A stretch of DNA of 64,000 bases. Origin: Ottelia alismoides. Its lineage: Eukaryota; Streptophyta; Magnoliopsida; Alismatales; Hydrocharitaceae. Position 1 is the stretch's first letter. Each line of letters begins with the position of its first letter. The notes beneath the pieces were generated by a model. It ran no database searches and was not told the origin of the DNA. It saw only the letters and a list, made by a program, of their open reading frames with translations. A program made the translations under genes and the position numbers. The stretch is taken from assembly GCA_037367405.1 (NCBI GenBank), contig JAZKJV010009620.1, positions 547,001 to 611,000 of the forward strand. Reading direction: 5' to 3'. Positions 1 through 13,387 of this stretch are shown here, in pieces.

Positions 1-2557
1 GAAAAAGTTATACAATGAAAAACACTACAACAGGAGCGTGCACAATTTTTTTGAGAATTTTTAGGATAATAAAAATATTTATTTTGATGAAAAGATCAAG
101 CAAGTTTAAGGTCTGGAATGTAAGGACTAAAGTGTAAATAGTTCTTGTTTTTATATTAAATAAATAATAGAAAGTAAATAGCGGGGTAAGAGTTGCAGTT
201 TACCCAAGAAAAGTCGTGCACTTCACGTGTATGTTCTGGCAGAGGTCTTTTTTGCAATATTCTGAAATTCCAGGAGGGTTTCTGATGTTTGCCTGAATAT
301 AATAAGAACGGACGACGTGGAGCTTTCTAGACCTTGGATTTAGGGCTCGGATTGAGCCCCCCAAGGCTTCTTCGTTCTTGTAATCAAAAGGGAAGGGGGC
401 ACCACCCCTAGACTTCTTCCCAGGCGGAGGACGAGAAGCTTCGAGAGCGACATCATGTGAGTGGAGACGGATGTGGATGGGCGGCGACATGGCAGCACAT
501 GCACGACCGCGCGAGGAGGGCCGCACTGGCTGGGCGAACGCAGGGCGCGGGCAACCAGCGCGGAGGGCGATTGGAGATTGAGGCGGGGCGTGGTTGGTGG
601 AGGGGGGCGGCGGGGCTGCCTGTAGAGGAGGAGGAGCGGCTGCATGGGGCGGGCGGCGTTGCTGGGCTGCGCTGCGGTGGTGCGGGGCGACGCCGTTGGC
701 GCGGAGGGCGGCCTGCCGTGGTACAGTGGCGGCTGGAGGTCGGGCCGCCGTATGGGGCGGTTGGCACGAGTCTGGAGGACGGTGGCAGTCGGGAGGTGCG
801 GCCTCGTGCGGGCGGTGGGCTCGGCTAGTGCACTGGTTGGGCGAGCGCCGCCTATCGCGGTGGTGAGGTGGAGCGGGCGCCGCCCACAAGCCTGCTGTAT
901 TTTTTTTGTTTTTATTTATTTTTTGTTCTTATTTTTTTTCTTTTTACAAAAACTGTAAGCATCAATAAATATTTTTATATTTTTTACACAAAATGTAAAC
1001 TGGAACTGAATAATTTTTTTTATTATATTTTCTTTTTATTTATTTTTTTAACTTTTCCTGCAAAACAAAGGTTAGAGAAAACAAATATATTTTTTGTATT
1101 ATTTACAAATCGGAAAATGAACGGGGATCCGATGAAAATGGAAGGATCGAATCCGAGTCACTGACCACCGTGCGTGGTCGGAGTTGATAGATCGTGTAAG
1201 ATAGAAAATGAACGTGGAGAGGTCGAGAACGTGAGATGAAAAAAATCGACATCGATGCGGATCAAATCGTGATGGATTTTTTTAGATCTAGAGAAACAAA
1301 ATACGATGAAATTAAAATGCGATAAATGAAACTACAATTAATTTAGATAAAAAATAAATTGATGATGGATCTCACCTTAGGAGCGGATGTGGACCGTGAT
1401 CACCTCGACGAAGGCCGACGCGTTGTCACCAGACAGCTCGGAGGCTAGGCACCTTTCTCGATGAAAATTTCTCTCGGAGATCGGGCTCCTCTCACTAAAG
1501 ATTTATCAAGTTGGAATGAGGGAGAAGGAGCCATATAAATAGAAAAGATGGATAATGAAATTTGAATTTTGGAATTTTTGGTTGAAGAGATAAAAGAGAT
1601 GAAAAATTAAAAATGAGATAAAGATAAAGAGAGATAAAACTATTTACAAAATTAACTATTTTTTTATTTTTCGTCACTTTATTTATTTGAATTAAAAATG
1701 TTATTTTTTATTTTTTTATGGAGGTTAATTGAGAATAGCAACTATATACATATACTATATACATATATGACATTATATACAACGGTAAATGAGGAAATTG
1801 GCTTTTTTTTGTTTTAAAAATTTTAATTTTTTTTTAATTTTAAATAATTAGTACAAAATATTTACAAATATATTTACAAATACAATATGTACAAAATACA
1901 TGGGAAAATTGCACAAACCACCCCAAAAAACCAACTTCTTACTCGTAACTCCAAAAATTATGAAAATATTTCCATTTTAAAGATAATTCAAATTAGAATC
2001 CAATGGAAGTGAGATTCATTCAATTTGAGTTCATATGGAGCCAGAGTTAGTCTATAATTAGTGCTTAGTGGCTTTTTCCAAGTGTGTTGCTTTTATTATG
2101 TACATGATTTAATTGTGCAATTATTTTTATTAATTAGAACACATTTTTATTTACAACTTTGGTTTTGAAAGTTATTTGATTTGAGGTCAATTAAGGTACA
2201 AATAAAATAGTGAACTATACAAATATACACAACATACAGTTTTTTGGATTTTCTAATTGAGGACCCTATCTCCTCCTACTTTATTCTTGGTCGATCAGGT
2301 CAAGTCTTGACCTTCTCTCGGGGTTCGGGTCAGTCTGTATCTATTACATATATACAATCTTCCTTTTTTTATTTTATTTTTTTATTTTTCCTTCTTTCTT
2401 TCTTTATTTATTTTAGGTTAAAATAAGTAAGAAGTGTACAATATTTACATAAAGATGAAAGTTAGTAAGAATATGGAGTTAGTAATATATACATGTATTT
2501 TATATAGGATTTTAAGCTAAAATAAATGAATAAAGATGACGAATCACAGATTCATCA
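1..2557 (-). mobile_element. Athila-like LTR fragment (element E), antisense, truncated by the window start
   Basis: Read on the minus strand, the LTR begins at 2557 with TGATGAATC and follows the layout of element A's LTR. There is an inverted-repeat start, then a purine block at 2263-2289, the AT-rich U3 with a TATATAC-rich stretch near 1740-1780, a GC-rich module at about 430-890, and the region near 110-200 that matches A's LTR around 15730-15800. Differences from A are many, so it is a separate and probably older insertion. No internal region is seen: the sequence beyond 2557 does not resemble the 3' UTR of A or C. It may be a solo LTR or the 5' LTR of an element lying mostly outside the window. 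The open frames in the GC-rich part are compositional. Confidence 0.85.
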
Positions 2558-2776
2558 CCCTCCTTATATACACAAGCTTGGGGTACACGAAGGGACACCA
2601 TTATTACATATACAATGAATGCAAGGACTCTTCATCTCTTGTGGAGACCCTTCATCTTCCAAGGCGACTCTTCACATGCCTTGGCTCTTCATCTTTCATA
2701 CAAATCCCTTTATCTTTTACAACTAATGCCATATCATTTGCCACATCAGCATGTCATGTCATCAGTGGGCCCTACA
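2558..2776 (-). mobile_element. Possible U3 fragment of another LTR, interrupted by LTR E
   Basis: On the minus strand this reads from a candidate LTR start (TGTAGGGCCC near 2776) through a promoter-like stretch to a TATA box (GTATATAAGG, 2562-2571). It stops where LTR E begins 5 bases later. The arrangement suggests that E inserted just downstream of the TATA box of an older LTR. The partner half would lie left of position 1, so no TSD can be checked. An alternative is that TATAAGGAGGG is a polypurine tract belonging to E. Confidence 0.3.
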
Positions 2777-5436
2777 CTCCTACGTAGGATGTTGCAGCTC
2801 TACTTTGTCAGGTGTAGCCAAACACTTGTATTGTGCTAAGGGGAACCCATGACCTCCGGACCTTCGTGCAATAAACCCCATCCATAGATGTTCGTACGCT
2901 AAGAAGAAGTCCTCCAGAACTTTGTCACGTGGCTACCGGACCACACATGCATGCGATAAATGATATCACATGCTATTCCCATACCTCGAGACTTGGGGAT
3001 ATTATAGTTAGAGACCAAAAGATGACAACTTCTATGCCTAGATTTGAGGGAATCAGAATCAAAGTTGCAAGCAAACCACTACAACCGATCAACCATTTAT
3101 TTTCAATTCAATAATCATCAAATCCTCAGGTCTACAACATATTATCGAATCCCAATTTATCATAGTTATAAACCTTCACTTCTTGGAATCATCAAATCCT
3201 TATTGTCGGATCAAGTTGGGGATCATGTGAACTGTGTGTTTTGTTTTTCATACTGTTCGGAACAAATGCAAGGTTGGGTTTGATCTAAGATATGGAGATC
3301 TAAGGTGGTGAGATCACAATTGCAAGTGATAGAGATATGAGTGGAGGTAGAGGCGGGGGAAGGAGGTAAGGGATCCCAACTATGTAGTGTGCTTCGTCGA
3401 TCGCAGTGAGTGCTAAGTGTGTTGAGCTCCCAGTTCAATGGGGAGGGGAGGGTTTAGGAAAATGAAGGGGTATTGCTTTGTAAATTCGATCAACTTGGAG
3501 GGTAAATATTAAGTTTTTTGATAGGTTTTGTTAACTTTAACCGTCAAACGGATGGGAGTTAACCACATGGGTCTTGGTGTAAGAGTTAGTCAATTTATAG
3601 GATTTATAGGATAAATACCATATACACAGGGGTGAGCGGGTAATTTGCAAAGTTTATAGGGTTCGTAGTGTGTTAAATGCTCTTTATAAAATATATGGTA
3701 TCATTCAGGATGTTAACCCCATGATGCATGTAGAAATGAAAAATTCTCTTATCTTGGATAAAAGCCTCTATGGTTGAATCAAAGGTCATATACATGATAC
3801 ACATGTAGGAGGAAATAGAGCAACAACTAGCCTAAGTACTTGCGGACTTGGAAGAAAGTGGTAGAGAAACCACAACAAAAGAAGGATCAAACCTTTCTGT
3901 TGAAGACACAAGCATTTTCCATATAATTTTTTTATGTCAAGTTTGACCTAAAGATTTGCTAGTCGAAGTGTTGAGTAACTTCGTTTGAAATATCAAACGG
4001 TCAGCCAGGTCGTGCATGAAGCAACTCGTTAGTGAGAGATGAGGATCAAGAGAAGAACCGTAAAGAAAATATTATACACCATATTGTAGAGGTTACTCAA
4101 AGAGAGTGTAAGTCTTCTTTAATATCATTAACTATATCCTCTTAATAATTAAACAACAATGGCGAAAGAATTCCTTGTTGAGACCATCAAGCCTTGACAG
4201 TTCATTACTAGGCACAAATCAAAGGGAAATTAAAGTAGCACTCACATTATTCTTAAATCATCATAGACATAAGATCCCAGAGATTCTCATCTGTTTTCAT
4301 CCTTTGTAAAGTAAAGATATAGCTATAGAACTCAAGTGCAATAATTGCTTCTTTATTCCAAGATCCATCTCCTATAAATGTTCTTCGAGGTAGCTTGTCG
4401 AATATAAGCATGTTTTCACAAGACAACATGGAAACGATGAGTATTATTAGCATCCTATCTGTAAAATGCATCCACACGACATGTTTTATTGATGATTAAG
4501 TAGATTGTTTTTGTCGCTTGAGAACAACTAACTTGATAGAAAGAACCATCGAATTTGAGGACTCGAACATGCTGCAAAAATATAAATGAATGAGTGGACA
4601 TAAAAAAAACAAGCTTCAATGAGCTAAAGACCACAAGCAAAGAAAAAAGAAGAGGTTCGAGAAGACGATAGAGTGAAACTCTGCACTAAAAGATTAAAAA
4701 GGATGGTATATGTTTATGGTTTCTTTGTTAGCATTATTATGAAGAACCTTAAATAATTACATTATAAGCCTGATACAAGATATGGTTCTTGTAGAGTACC
4801 CGAAATAAAAAGCAATTCTCCTCAACAAAGAGAACTTTTCTTCATAATCAATCAACCTTGCTCTTGGTTTTTTAAGCAAAATTCCAGTTAAACACAATTT
4901 TGTAATTTATCATGCCAAGCAGTTTGATTGGTCAATCATGTTGACATGAATGATCAAACTCTAAAACTTACTAATCCGATTGATTAACTTTTTAGGACTC
5001 ATAAAATACCCAATTTTGGTCATTTGGTTTAATCGAACAAATTGAGTCAAGTGAGCGACCACTCTAATTATTGCGATCAATCACAATCAACTATTTTTGT
5101 TTCTTTCCAGCCATCGTTCTTTGCACACAAATACGTATTCCCTAGGGTGTTATTGACACAAACAAGTGAGATATTCTCTATACTCCATGCCAAACAATTG
5201 AAAGGAATTCTCTAGAACTCTTAAGCAGCCATACATCCATTCCATATTCAACTCAGGTTCCATAACAAAATCAGGGTTTCATATCGTTTCTCTAAGATCG
5301 TTCGCAATCTTAGCATTTATTCATACTATTTAATGCCTATAGTAACTGTAACTATGTTTTATACACTGTGGGTATGTTCCAGAATGTTTTGTTATACAAT
5401 TTAAACAAAATCCATATAATTATTGGTTGGATCAAT
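2777..5436. other. Relic intergenic DNA, no recognisable gene
   Basis: AT-rich sequence with only short open frames on both strands. A few phrases look repeat-derived, such as the block near 3460-3640, and the stretch near 3715-3775 weakly recalls a Ty1/copia reverse-transcriptase tail, but nothing is long enough to call. I see no RNA gene, clear TSD or intact LTR here. Confidence 0.5.
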
Positions 5437-5823
5437 TGTTGAGGAAACGGATTCGCACAGCTATGTTATAGCCAATGCACGAGGCACACATATTTACATG
5501 AAAAACCCCAAATGTGTAGTGGAGAAAAATCAGGAGTAAATAGATCAAATCCACTATGATGGGCAGAAAGAGTACAAGAACCCTAAGAGAGCCATCGTGG
5601 CTATAATATCTCTCCTGAAAATATAATGTATCTTGTGAAGATGATGATTATCTTTTTTCTCCAAAACTCTAGCCCAAGGGGAGTTTATACAGTACCTCTC
5701 CTATATATGGATCATTCTAATCCCAATACAAATAAGATCCAAATCCTTGTTTGTCCTTTTAACCAAAAAGATTATACTGGTTTATTATCAACAAATTAAA
5801 GTTCAAGGTAAATTACACCAACA
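5437..5823 (-). mobile_element. Copia-type LTR-like relic, antisense
   Basis: The block starts TGTTGAGG and ends CCAACA, giving the terminal TGTTG/CAACA inverted repeat typical of copia LTRs. On the minus strand a TATA-like box (CATATATAGGAG, near 5700-5711) lies upstream of a leader-like region, as in the solo LTR at 7825. The flanking five bases (TCAAT and CCTTC) do not match. On the minus strand the sequence before the LTR start is purine-rich (GGCGGAAGG), which could be an eroded polypurine tract. That would make this the 3' LTR of a badly decayed copia element lying to the right. The alternative is an LTR-like relic formed by recombination. Confidence 0.5.
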
Positions 5824-7819
5824 CCTTCCGCCTCGTTGTCCTACTCATCATCAATATCAGATGTCTGTCTGTTACATGATCCAACATTAGTCTTCCTATC
5901 TCCCCAGAAACAAATAAAGCTAGCTAAACAATCAACAAAGCTTTTTCTTTCGATATTCAATTAAATGACTTGTGTTGTGCTCTACTAGATAGAATGCCCT
6001 ATGCTTAAATGGGTTGGTCAGGTTAGCTTGAACATGTGCAGGGGATTGTCGTCTTGAGGATGGTCAACTCATGATAACGTTGATTGGGATTTTCTATCTC
6101 ATATTTATGAGCCGCCAAAGGGTTCTAAGCATAAGAACAACCTATCCAAAGAGTTTGGCACACTGGAAGGTGTTTAGGTGTGAACCTACCCGTGATGGTC
6201 AAAATCATACTGTCAATGATAGGAAAAATATTGTTGAGGATGACATAACTAGTTATAGGAGCAATGATAATGTTGTTGATGGTGTGAGGGTTGATGGTGC
6301 TGTTGATTCTGCCTCTGATATGTGTGCTAGTGAGGCTGAGAGAATTTTCCACCAGTCTGGTGTTGTATATTGCCCCGCTGTTGGTGAGATAGTTTTGTAG
6401 TATATGAAGCTCTACACAAGCACTCCGTGCTTGATTATACCAAAAACCATTCACCTCATGTACATGAGGAGCCTCGTAGAAACTCTTCTCAGATGATGGA
6501 GGGAGGGGCTTCATGGTTGTGTTAGACCATGGATTGCTTTATGATCCATGAAATCTCTAGCAACTCCATGCCGACCTACTCCTAGTGAATCTCATTCACT
6601 AATTGCACGGAGAAGCTAGGTAAATACACATGGGAATATGAAGAAGAAGGTGGAGTCAACATTATTTGTAGTATCTGAAGTTTTGACCACCTTGGTCGCC
6701 ACCCTCCAGTTGTTGCAGCCTTGCAGGCTAGAAAGCTTCTCCGAGATTTTCAACATATATATCTCACGTAGTTGCCTAACAATCATGTCTATTAATTTAG
6801 TAATGATGAAGTAAATGTGGTTGTTGGGTCTTATGGTATGACCAACTCATCGATATAATGCCATTTGAACACCATCAAAAATGGTCTAAATTGTCTTGGT
6901 ATCTTAATATCGCCACGTGCAACAAGTAACAACTCCTTAGATCTTGAAACATAATTCCCTAAAGAAACTTTGTATCGAAATGTGCTTCAAAATCTCATGA
7001 TGAGGGCTTTCCTCCCTTAGATCCTTGAAGTGCTCCATGCCTCATGAAACGACTTGTAGAAGAGATACATATGATTTATTCACCTTAGCAGGTAATTTTG
7101 TGAAGGAATGTGAATTACAGATCGAAAATGTTGTATGCTCTCCTTTCTCAAATGATTATTTAGTATGTGGCCTTACCCATCAATAAAAAACGCGAAGGTT
7201 TTTAATTAAATCACTTTGTGAGTTACATTCTGGTAACTCAAGTTATCATAGATCAATTAAAATTGATACATGAAGGAAATAACAATTCTATGACACTTCT
7301 GTAAAATCTGAAGTGCAGTGCGACAAATGATACCTCTAGTTCAAAGGGACTGTGGAGTGCGGCATCTCTAATCCAATTTTGAGCGATTTCCCACCCCAGG
7401 GTCGACTTGTGCATTATAACTACACATGTTTCTACATCTGGAGTATCTCTTCTCTCATCTGGTTTTCCCTCATTAGCTGCATATCAGGTCTCCATTTAGT
7501 TTCCCTTGTTCTTGTGTTAAACCATCTCATTGGCTTTTGGACCAAAAAGGACTTGATCAACACTAAAGAAGAGGGGTGTAAAAAAATACTTTGAGGTAAA
7601 AGTCAACCTTGAACAAAGGTCTGGTGGAGAATCAACATGGGATTGGTCAGTCTCAAGTAATGAAAAAACACCTCGCAAAGAAAGTCATCTTGAGACCATG
7701 ATGACGTACAGCTTCAGGTCGAGGGATTAAAGCTTACAAAAGACGAGAAAATGGACTATCAACTCATCATCTTCAATGTCAAAGAGAAATGACAAAGTGT
7801 GGAAGAGAAGACCATATTA
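5824..7819. other. Relic DNA with one unassigned 109-codon frame (6071-6400, +)
   Basis: The frame at 6071-6400 encodes an acidic, Asp/Val-rich stretch with internal GTTGATGGTG-like repeats. I do not recognise a domain. The region could be the internal part of the decayed minus-strand copia suggested by the LTR-like block at 5437-5823, but I found no diagnostic motif. The rest is AT-rich with no frame over about 130 codons on either strand and no RNA gene. Confidence 0.35.
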
Positions 7820-7824
7820 AAAGA

Positions 7825-8272
7825 TGTTGCGAATTGCGGAAGCGAACACGCACAAACACGATCAAACAAGCAAGAACGCAAACACACGGATTTACAAGGT
7901 TCACCCGTAACTGGGCTACGTCCTTGGGCGGCGGCGATCGGTTTCACTATGTGGAGAAAAGAATGAATACAGAGGATACTTTAAAACCCTAACCCTAAGG
8001 AGTTTATATAGCACTCCCATACAGACGGATCCCTAAAAATAGAAGGATCCAAATACCCGAATACAAATAGAACCACTCCATAAAATTTTCGCCGGGGGCG
8101 CTGCCTCCACACCCCCGCAGGGTGGGGGGGGGCGCACCTGCTCCCCCCTAGACCCCCCCACAGGCTCGCTGACCGGGCAGCGAGACCCCCGTCTTGTTGG
8201 GGTATGGTACGGCAGATGCATATGCTGTTCTTCAACCTGGGTTAGATGGTTAGGATTCAAGGCATATCAACA
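7825..8272 (-). mobile_element. Solo copia-type LTR with perfect 5-bp TSD
   Basis: The 448-bp block starts TGTTGCG and ends TCAACA, and is flanked by AAAGA on both sides (7820-7824 and 8273-8277), so it is a complete solo LTR. Its minus-strand orientation is set by a TATA box (CTATATAAAC, about 8004-8013 in plus coordinates) followed by a leader containing CTTGTAAATCCGTG. Two telomere-like CCCTAA units at 7986-7998 (telo-box) lie just after the TATA box. A GC-rich, C/G-run segment occupies 8088-8200. No internal region remains, which fits deletion by LTR-LTR recombination. Confidence 0.9.
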
Positions 8273-8277
8273 AAAGA

Positions 8278-10381
8278 CAAGGTATGGAGGTGTATGAGAC
8301 ATCGTTTAACACAGACACACACTCAAACAAATACAACAAACTCATGCACATGTATTGAAAGGTAACTCGTAAAAGTGGAAATATTCTTGCCACTTAAGAT
8401 CATATCGGTTTTATGATATCTCACCATGTTATCAATCGATTGATTTATGTTTTCATGACTCGACCCTAGTGTGACAAGTATGTGTGTTCTACTCAACTCT
8501 GCTCATAGATTCCTCGTTCTGAACATTGTTCGATCTAAGAGACATCCTTTCAAAGTTGGAAATGAATGAACTCTCCTATAACATCACCACTCTCAATTAC
8601 TATTTGTCATGTTGAGTAGGGTACATGAATTACTGAAAAACACCTTCCTACCTTGTTAAATTCAATGCTTGTTGCAGTACTAATAGAAAGTTCGGATAAA
8701 ATTTTGCATTAAGTAATAAAACTTAAGTCCAGAATGTGTATATTTTAATTGGGCAGATCCTAATGTCGAATTTAAGGAGGAAATTTCACACAAAGAAATC
8801 CATACACATGCCAACAAGAAATCACGTCATCCACATTATATTCCCAATCTTTTTCTATTTTTAATGCAAAATAAAAAGGAAAATAAATGCAAATGCACTA
8901 TAGTTAATTGAAAACAGGGTATATAATATACTTAGGGAACTTTCAAAACCAACTTCGAGGCTCAAATCAACTCCAAAAAATTAAGGAAAATTAGGTTTGG
9001 TTTCAATATAAATGAATCTATCCTAAAATATTTTTGAGTTTAAAATTGGATAAATAAAAAGTATGATTATTAAAAATGGGTGATTAATGCAACATTAAGT
9101 GTGGAACCCTTTGTTTCTAAAATTCAATAAGGACCAAATATCCAAATCAGACAAATGAACTCTATTTTCAGTACTCGTCGAGATTTTTTCAAGGAGTTCA
9201 AGAATGTCAAAATCCAAATTTAGGAGCTCAAGATATTGATGTTTGAAGTTCAGAGGTTGGCATATGGATTCAGATCTGTTTAGGCTCAAGCCTATGTAAA
9301 TGTGTCAGTCATCTAACCAATAGGCTAAGCCCACCAGAGACCATTATCGAAGCATCTTCAGATTGCTGAAATCATTGCTGGAGCTTTGTCAATGTGACCG
9401 CAATAATATGAGACCACTCTCATGAGGTGGATGATGATGACATCGCCTTGATGGTTCTCACATTGAGTACAATGCACTGGAACCATCATTTCGTGTGGGA
9501 GTAGATTCTCGAGGAACATCCTGGAGGTACAATTTTCACCTTTCAATTATAAAAAATTATCAATGTGATGAGGTGAGAAGAGGAACATACACATACTATT
9601 TTTAAGATTTGGAATAAAATTATGGCACACATTTCTCACACCTCTAGTTATGAGAATCATGTAATTTACATGATTGTTCAGGTTGATTGAGCAGGTCCAA
9701 TGACCGATCGATCAAGACCAATTGACTGATCGATCAAAGCTGAACACTCATTTGTATTATCATTATGTACTAGACATAGTTACATTTATTTATTGCATCT
9801 CATAAAACCCTATGCATTTCTATCATTTTTAGATCCCAAAAATCTAATTTAAAATATGATTTAGGTCCAACACGTATGTAAATGAAACAATTGATAATCA
9901 ACATATGTAGCTTGTGATCTGATTGTGGTCGTGTCTCATGGAACTTTTCTCATATGAACTTTGCCTTGCACATGGATGTGTTTCTCGTAGTGTACGAGTT
10001 AGCTTATAATACAACTTCAGATTTAGAAATGTGAACATACTCTCAACTCCTCTCCCATGAGGGTCACTTCTACTATACATCTCCACCACATAGAGTGTGT
10101 TTCACCATATGCACATGTTTATAGAGCCGAAATAGCCAGGTTTTGATGCATGCAAGGTTTTTTTTTCAAAAGTTATTGCATCTTTTTTTCTGTCAAAGAG
10201 CGCCATGTATCAAAAAATTTGAAAAAATATCATTATGATGAGGGCGAGAAGAGGAACATACATATATACTATTTTTAAGATTTGGAACAAAATTTTGGCA
10301 TGCTTTGCTCATAACTCCAATTATGATCAATCATGTAATTTACACGATCAATCAGGTTCAATGATTGATCGATTAGGTTGA
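8278..10381. other. AT-rich relic DNA with a diverged direct repeat
   Basis: No gene is seen. A block of about 170 bp at roughly 9549-9720 recurs at roughly 10211-10375. Shared landmarks are GAAGAGGAACATACA, CTATTTTTAAGATTTGGAA and CATGTAATTTACA, followed by GATCGAT-rich text. The second copy ends where LTR D starts at 10382, so D may have cut it. Open frames here are under 70 codons. Confidence 0.5.
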
Positions 10382-13300
10382 TGATGAATCCTCATTTCAT
10401 CACCTTTATTATTTCATTTTGGCCTTAAATCCCAAGCTAAATGCATGTATATATCATTAATTTGCTAAAATAAATACTTTATAAATTATACAAAATACTT
10501 TATAAAATTCTGTATAATCAATGTATTTAATTCCAAAATAAAAGAATAAAGGAAGAAAAGAAAAAGAAATGAAATACCAAAGGTATTGAATGACCCTAGA
10601 CTCCGAGACCCCAGTCATCATGATGACTTGGTCAGTAAGGAATAAAGTAGGGGGAGATAGGGCATAAGAATTATATAGAAATTACACAAAACCCTAATTT
10701 TTAAGTCATCAATAATTATTTTTTGGGACCTATTTTATTTTATTTTTTTCACCACAAATAATAAAACTCTCAACATGGATATTGTAGATAAAAATATAAA
10801 GAAAAATACAAAATTAATTTCACTAAAAAATAATGCACATTGTGTCTGTGACACACAAAATAAAAAGCAAAAATAAAAACTTGGCAGACCTGTATCTTCT
10901 TCATACTATATTAAAATTGATTAAACTCAACTTTAATTACATATTTAATGAAGGTGATTTCATTCAATTTGGAGTCAAGATGCAATAGTTAGGTTTTGGC
11001 CCCCATTATGCATTATACTTGTGTATTATATTCAATATATTTATTCTTTATATTTTTCACTTTATTTTATTTTTATAAATTTCTAAATATTTTTCAAAAC
11101 ATATGTACATAATTAAAATAACATAAAACCATTAAAAAGAAAAAAATAAATAATACATCTCAATATATAGATAAAGTATACCTACATATACCTATAATAT
11201 ATATGTATATAATTAATAAATATACAAATAAATTTAGAAAAATGCAACAAAAATATCCAAATATGTATTTAAATAAATTTAAAATATATAAAATACATGT
11301 ATATAATAATAAAATATATAATATAAATTTAAAATAAAAATAGGAAAATACAAGCATATTTGCTTATATTTATACATGTAAATATTAACCTATAATAAAA
11401 AGCCTCGAAAAAAATAAATGAAAATCAACATTAAATAATATGTAAAATTAGAAACATTTTTAATCATTTCACCAAAAAATAATAAAATCATTTGTTAATT
11501 TCTATCTAATTAATAAAGAGTTTTGGTCTCAGATTTTTCTGGTTGGTCCACGTGGACCAACTAGATTCATTCCCATGTTGACCTTGGTCAACTGACCACT
11601 CTCTCCTTCTCGAGTTGTGGAACTATCAGAACCCCCAACTTTCTCCTTTTTTCCCGCTCAAGGCCGTCATGATTTGCTTGGCTTGCTGAGTAATTCATGG
11701 AGACATGATGCCCTTAATTCACGCCATGCCAAAGATCCTGCAGATTTGCATCAAATCGATCAACATCCTCTTCCCAATCTCCCTCTTCCAACAATATTTA
11801 AATAATACTCCTCCGCCTCCTTTCATCGTTTGATCTCCTTTTATCCACTCTTATCCCTCAGATACACAACAAATCTTTATTTTGGTGATGACATTCGACT
11901 GAGAGGATTTGAATCAAGGAGGAGTAGTTGGAGGCAGTGATCCAACCCATCGTCGGAGGTAGCTCCGGTTGATTCAGCTTCTTCGACCCACAGTCGAATT
12001 GAGTCCATCTTTCCTGCATATCTAGGTAACTTTAGGTTCTAGTTTTATTTTATGCCTTTAATTCTGTGTTTTAGTCACTAGGTTAGGATTATTTAGAAAT
12101 CCCCATTTGACATTGAGCTGGAGCTCCGGGCCAAATTCTGTCGTTTTAGCTCGTATCACCGCCCCTTTTTCATCCCATATCGTTCCACATCATCTTCTAT
12201 GCAATATACCCCACTTTCCAACCCAAGTCATTCTCTAACCTGGTGAATCGAAGGTCGTTCTGCCGCCTATTGTCGGACCTTCCCCGTATCCATCATTCCC
12301 TATCTCCCAGCTTTAAGCAACCAACCAAGGAAGATGCCCTCAAGCCGAGTAACATTTTTTTGTGCAGGCCCCTATCTTGGTGACCCATCTGGAACCACAT
12401 TGAAGACCTGGAGCAACTCCAGGTCATCTGGAGCAGTCAGGGCTCCAAGCCTCCTTGTCTTCATCGAAGGCGGCCAACACATGCAGAGGACCCCAACCAT
12501 CTTTACCCACTATAAGATCGAAGATCCATCGCCAGAAGGCAGAGAACGAAAAGATCCAAGCGCAAACGACTGGTGTTCTTTAACAATTCTTCAAGAGTCC
12601 CTCTTGACCGTCCAATCAAGAACATGACCCAGATCTAGTATGGACTGTCCAATTTAATCGAAGGGGTACACATCATCAACCATCTGATCAGACACATGGC
12701 ATACATACACTGGTTGTATCAGAATAATTTAAGTGGGGTAATTTGCACATACCCCCTCTGCATTTTTGTATTTATCAAGTAGTATCGTAAATATTTTATC
12801 AAGTTTAAAACTTTATGGAAAAATTACATCGAAGCCCCCGAGACTTTTGGATTTTGTAGTTTAGTCCATTGGTAGGTCACCTCACGTGAATCTCGATGTG
12901 AGTGGACATTTTACACTGGTACCCATAGTTATTTAGTCTTTAAAATATAAATTTGTAGTTCAAAAGTTTTGGATATTTTGCATGTCACTCCTTGCAAATA
13001 TTTTATATTACAAATATGTCCCTATCAGTTCATTGAATTTTTATTTTTACATTTCTATTTTTTAAAAATAGCTTTTGTGCTCTAACAATTTTGCAAAAAT
13101 AGGAGTAAATGCATGTTATTATGCTTATTCATGTTATGTGGTTCATTTAACATTTTTCTTGCATTTTCCATTTAATAAAATCAAAATAGCACCTTCCATT
13201 CCTTGTTTGCATTAAAAAATGCAAAAAATTCTAAAACCTTTCTTAAAAAATTTCAAAAAAATGCCTAATGTTTATTAGTATATTTTATCACTATAAACAA

Positions 13301-13387
13301 AAAATCTCAAAAGAAAACCCTAATAATTGCAAAGTCTTCCTAATCTAAAAAAATCATAAAATATTTTCATAAAAATTAGTTTATATT
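10382..13387 (+). mobile_element. Athila-like LTR D, interrupted by element A
   Basis: It begins TGATGAATCCTCATTTCATC and follows the LTR of element C in order. There is the early purine block (10639-10662), a long AT-rich U3, the phrase near 11555-11600 matching C's GTTGACC/GGTCAAC region, a TATA-like stretch with a CCGCCTCC leader (11790-11823), and the post-leader text near 12830-12930. Similarity to C is clear but much eroded. The sequence stops being LTR-D-like at 13387, where A starts, about 3.0 kb into an LTR expected to be near 4.1 kb. The remainder should lie beyond the window, right of A. The five bases before A (TATTT) are the candidate TSD. Confidence 0.75.

Noticed and set aside
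3715..3780. Possible copia reverse-transcriptase fragment
   Set aside because: Similarity rests on about ten residues, with stops on both sides and no second motif.
7986..7998. Telomere-like CCCTAA units
   Set aside because: Only two units, inside a solo LTR just after its TATA box; a telo-box-like promoter motif is a better reading than an interstitial telomere.
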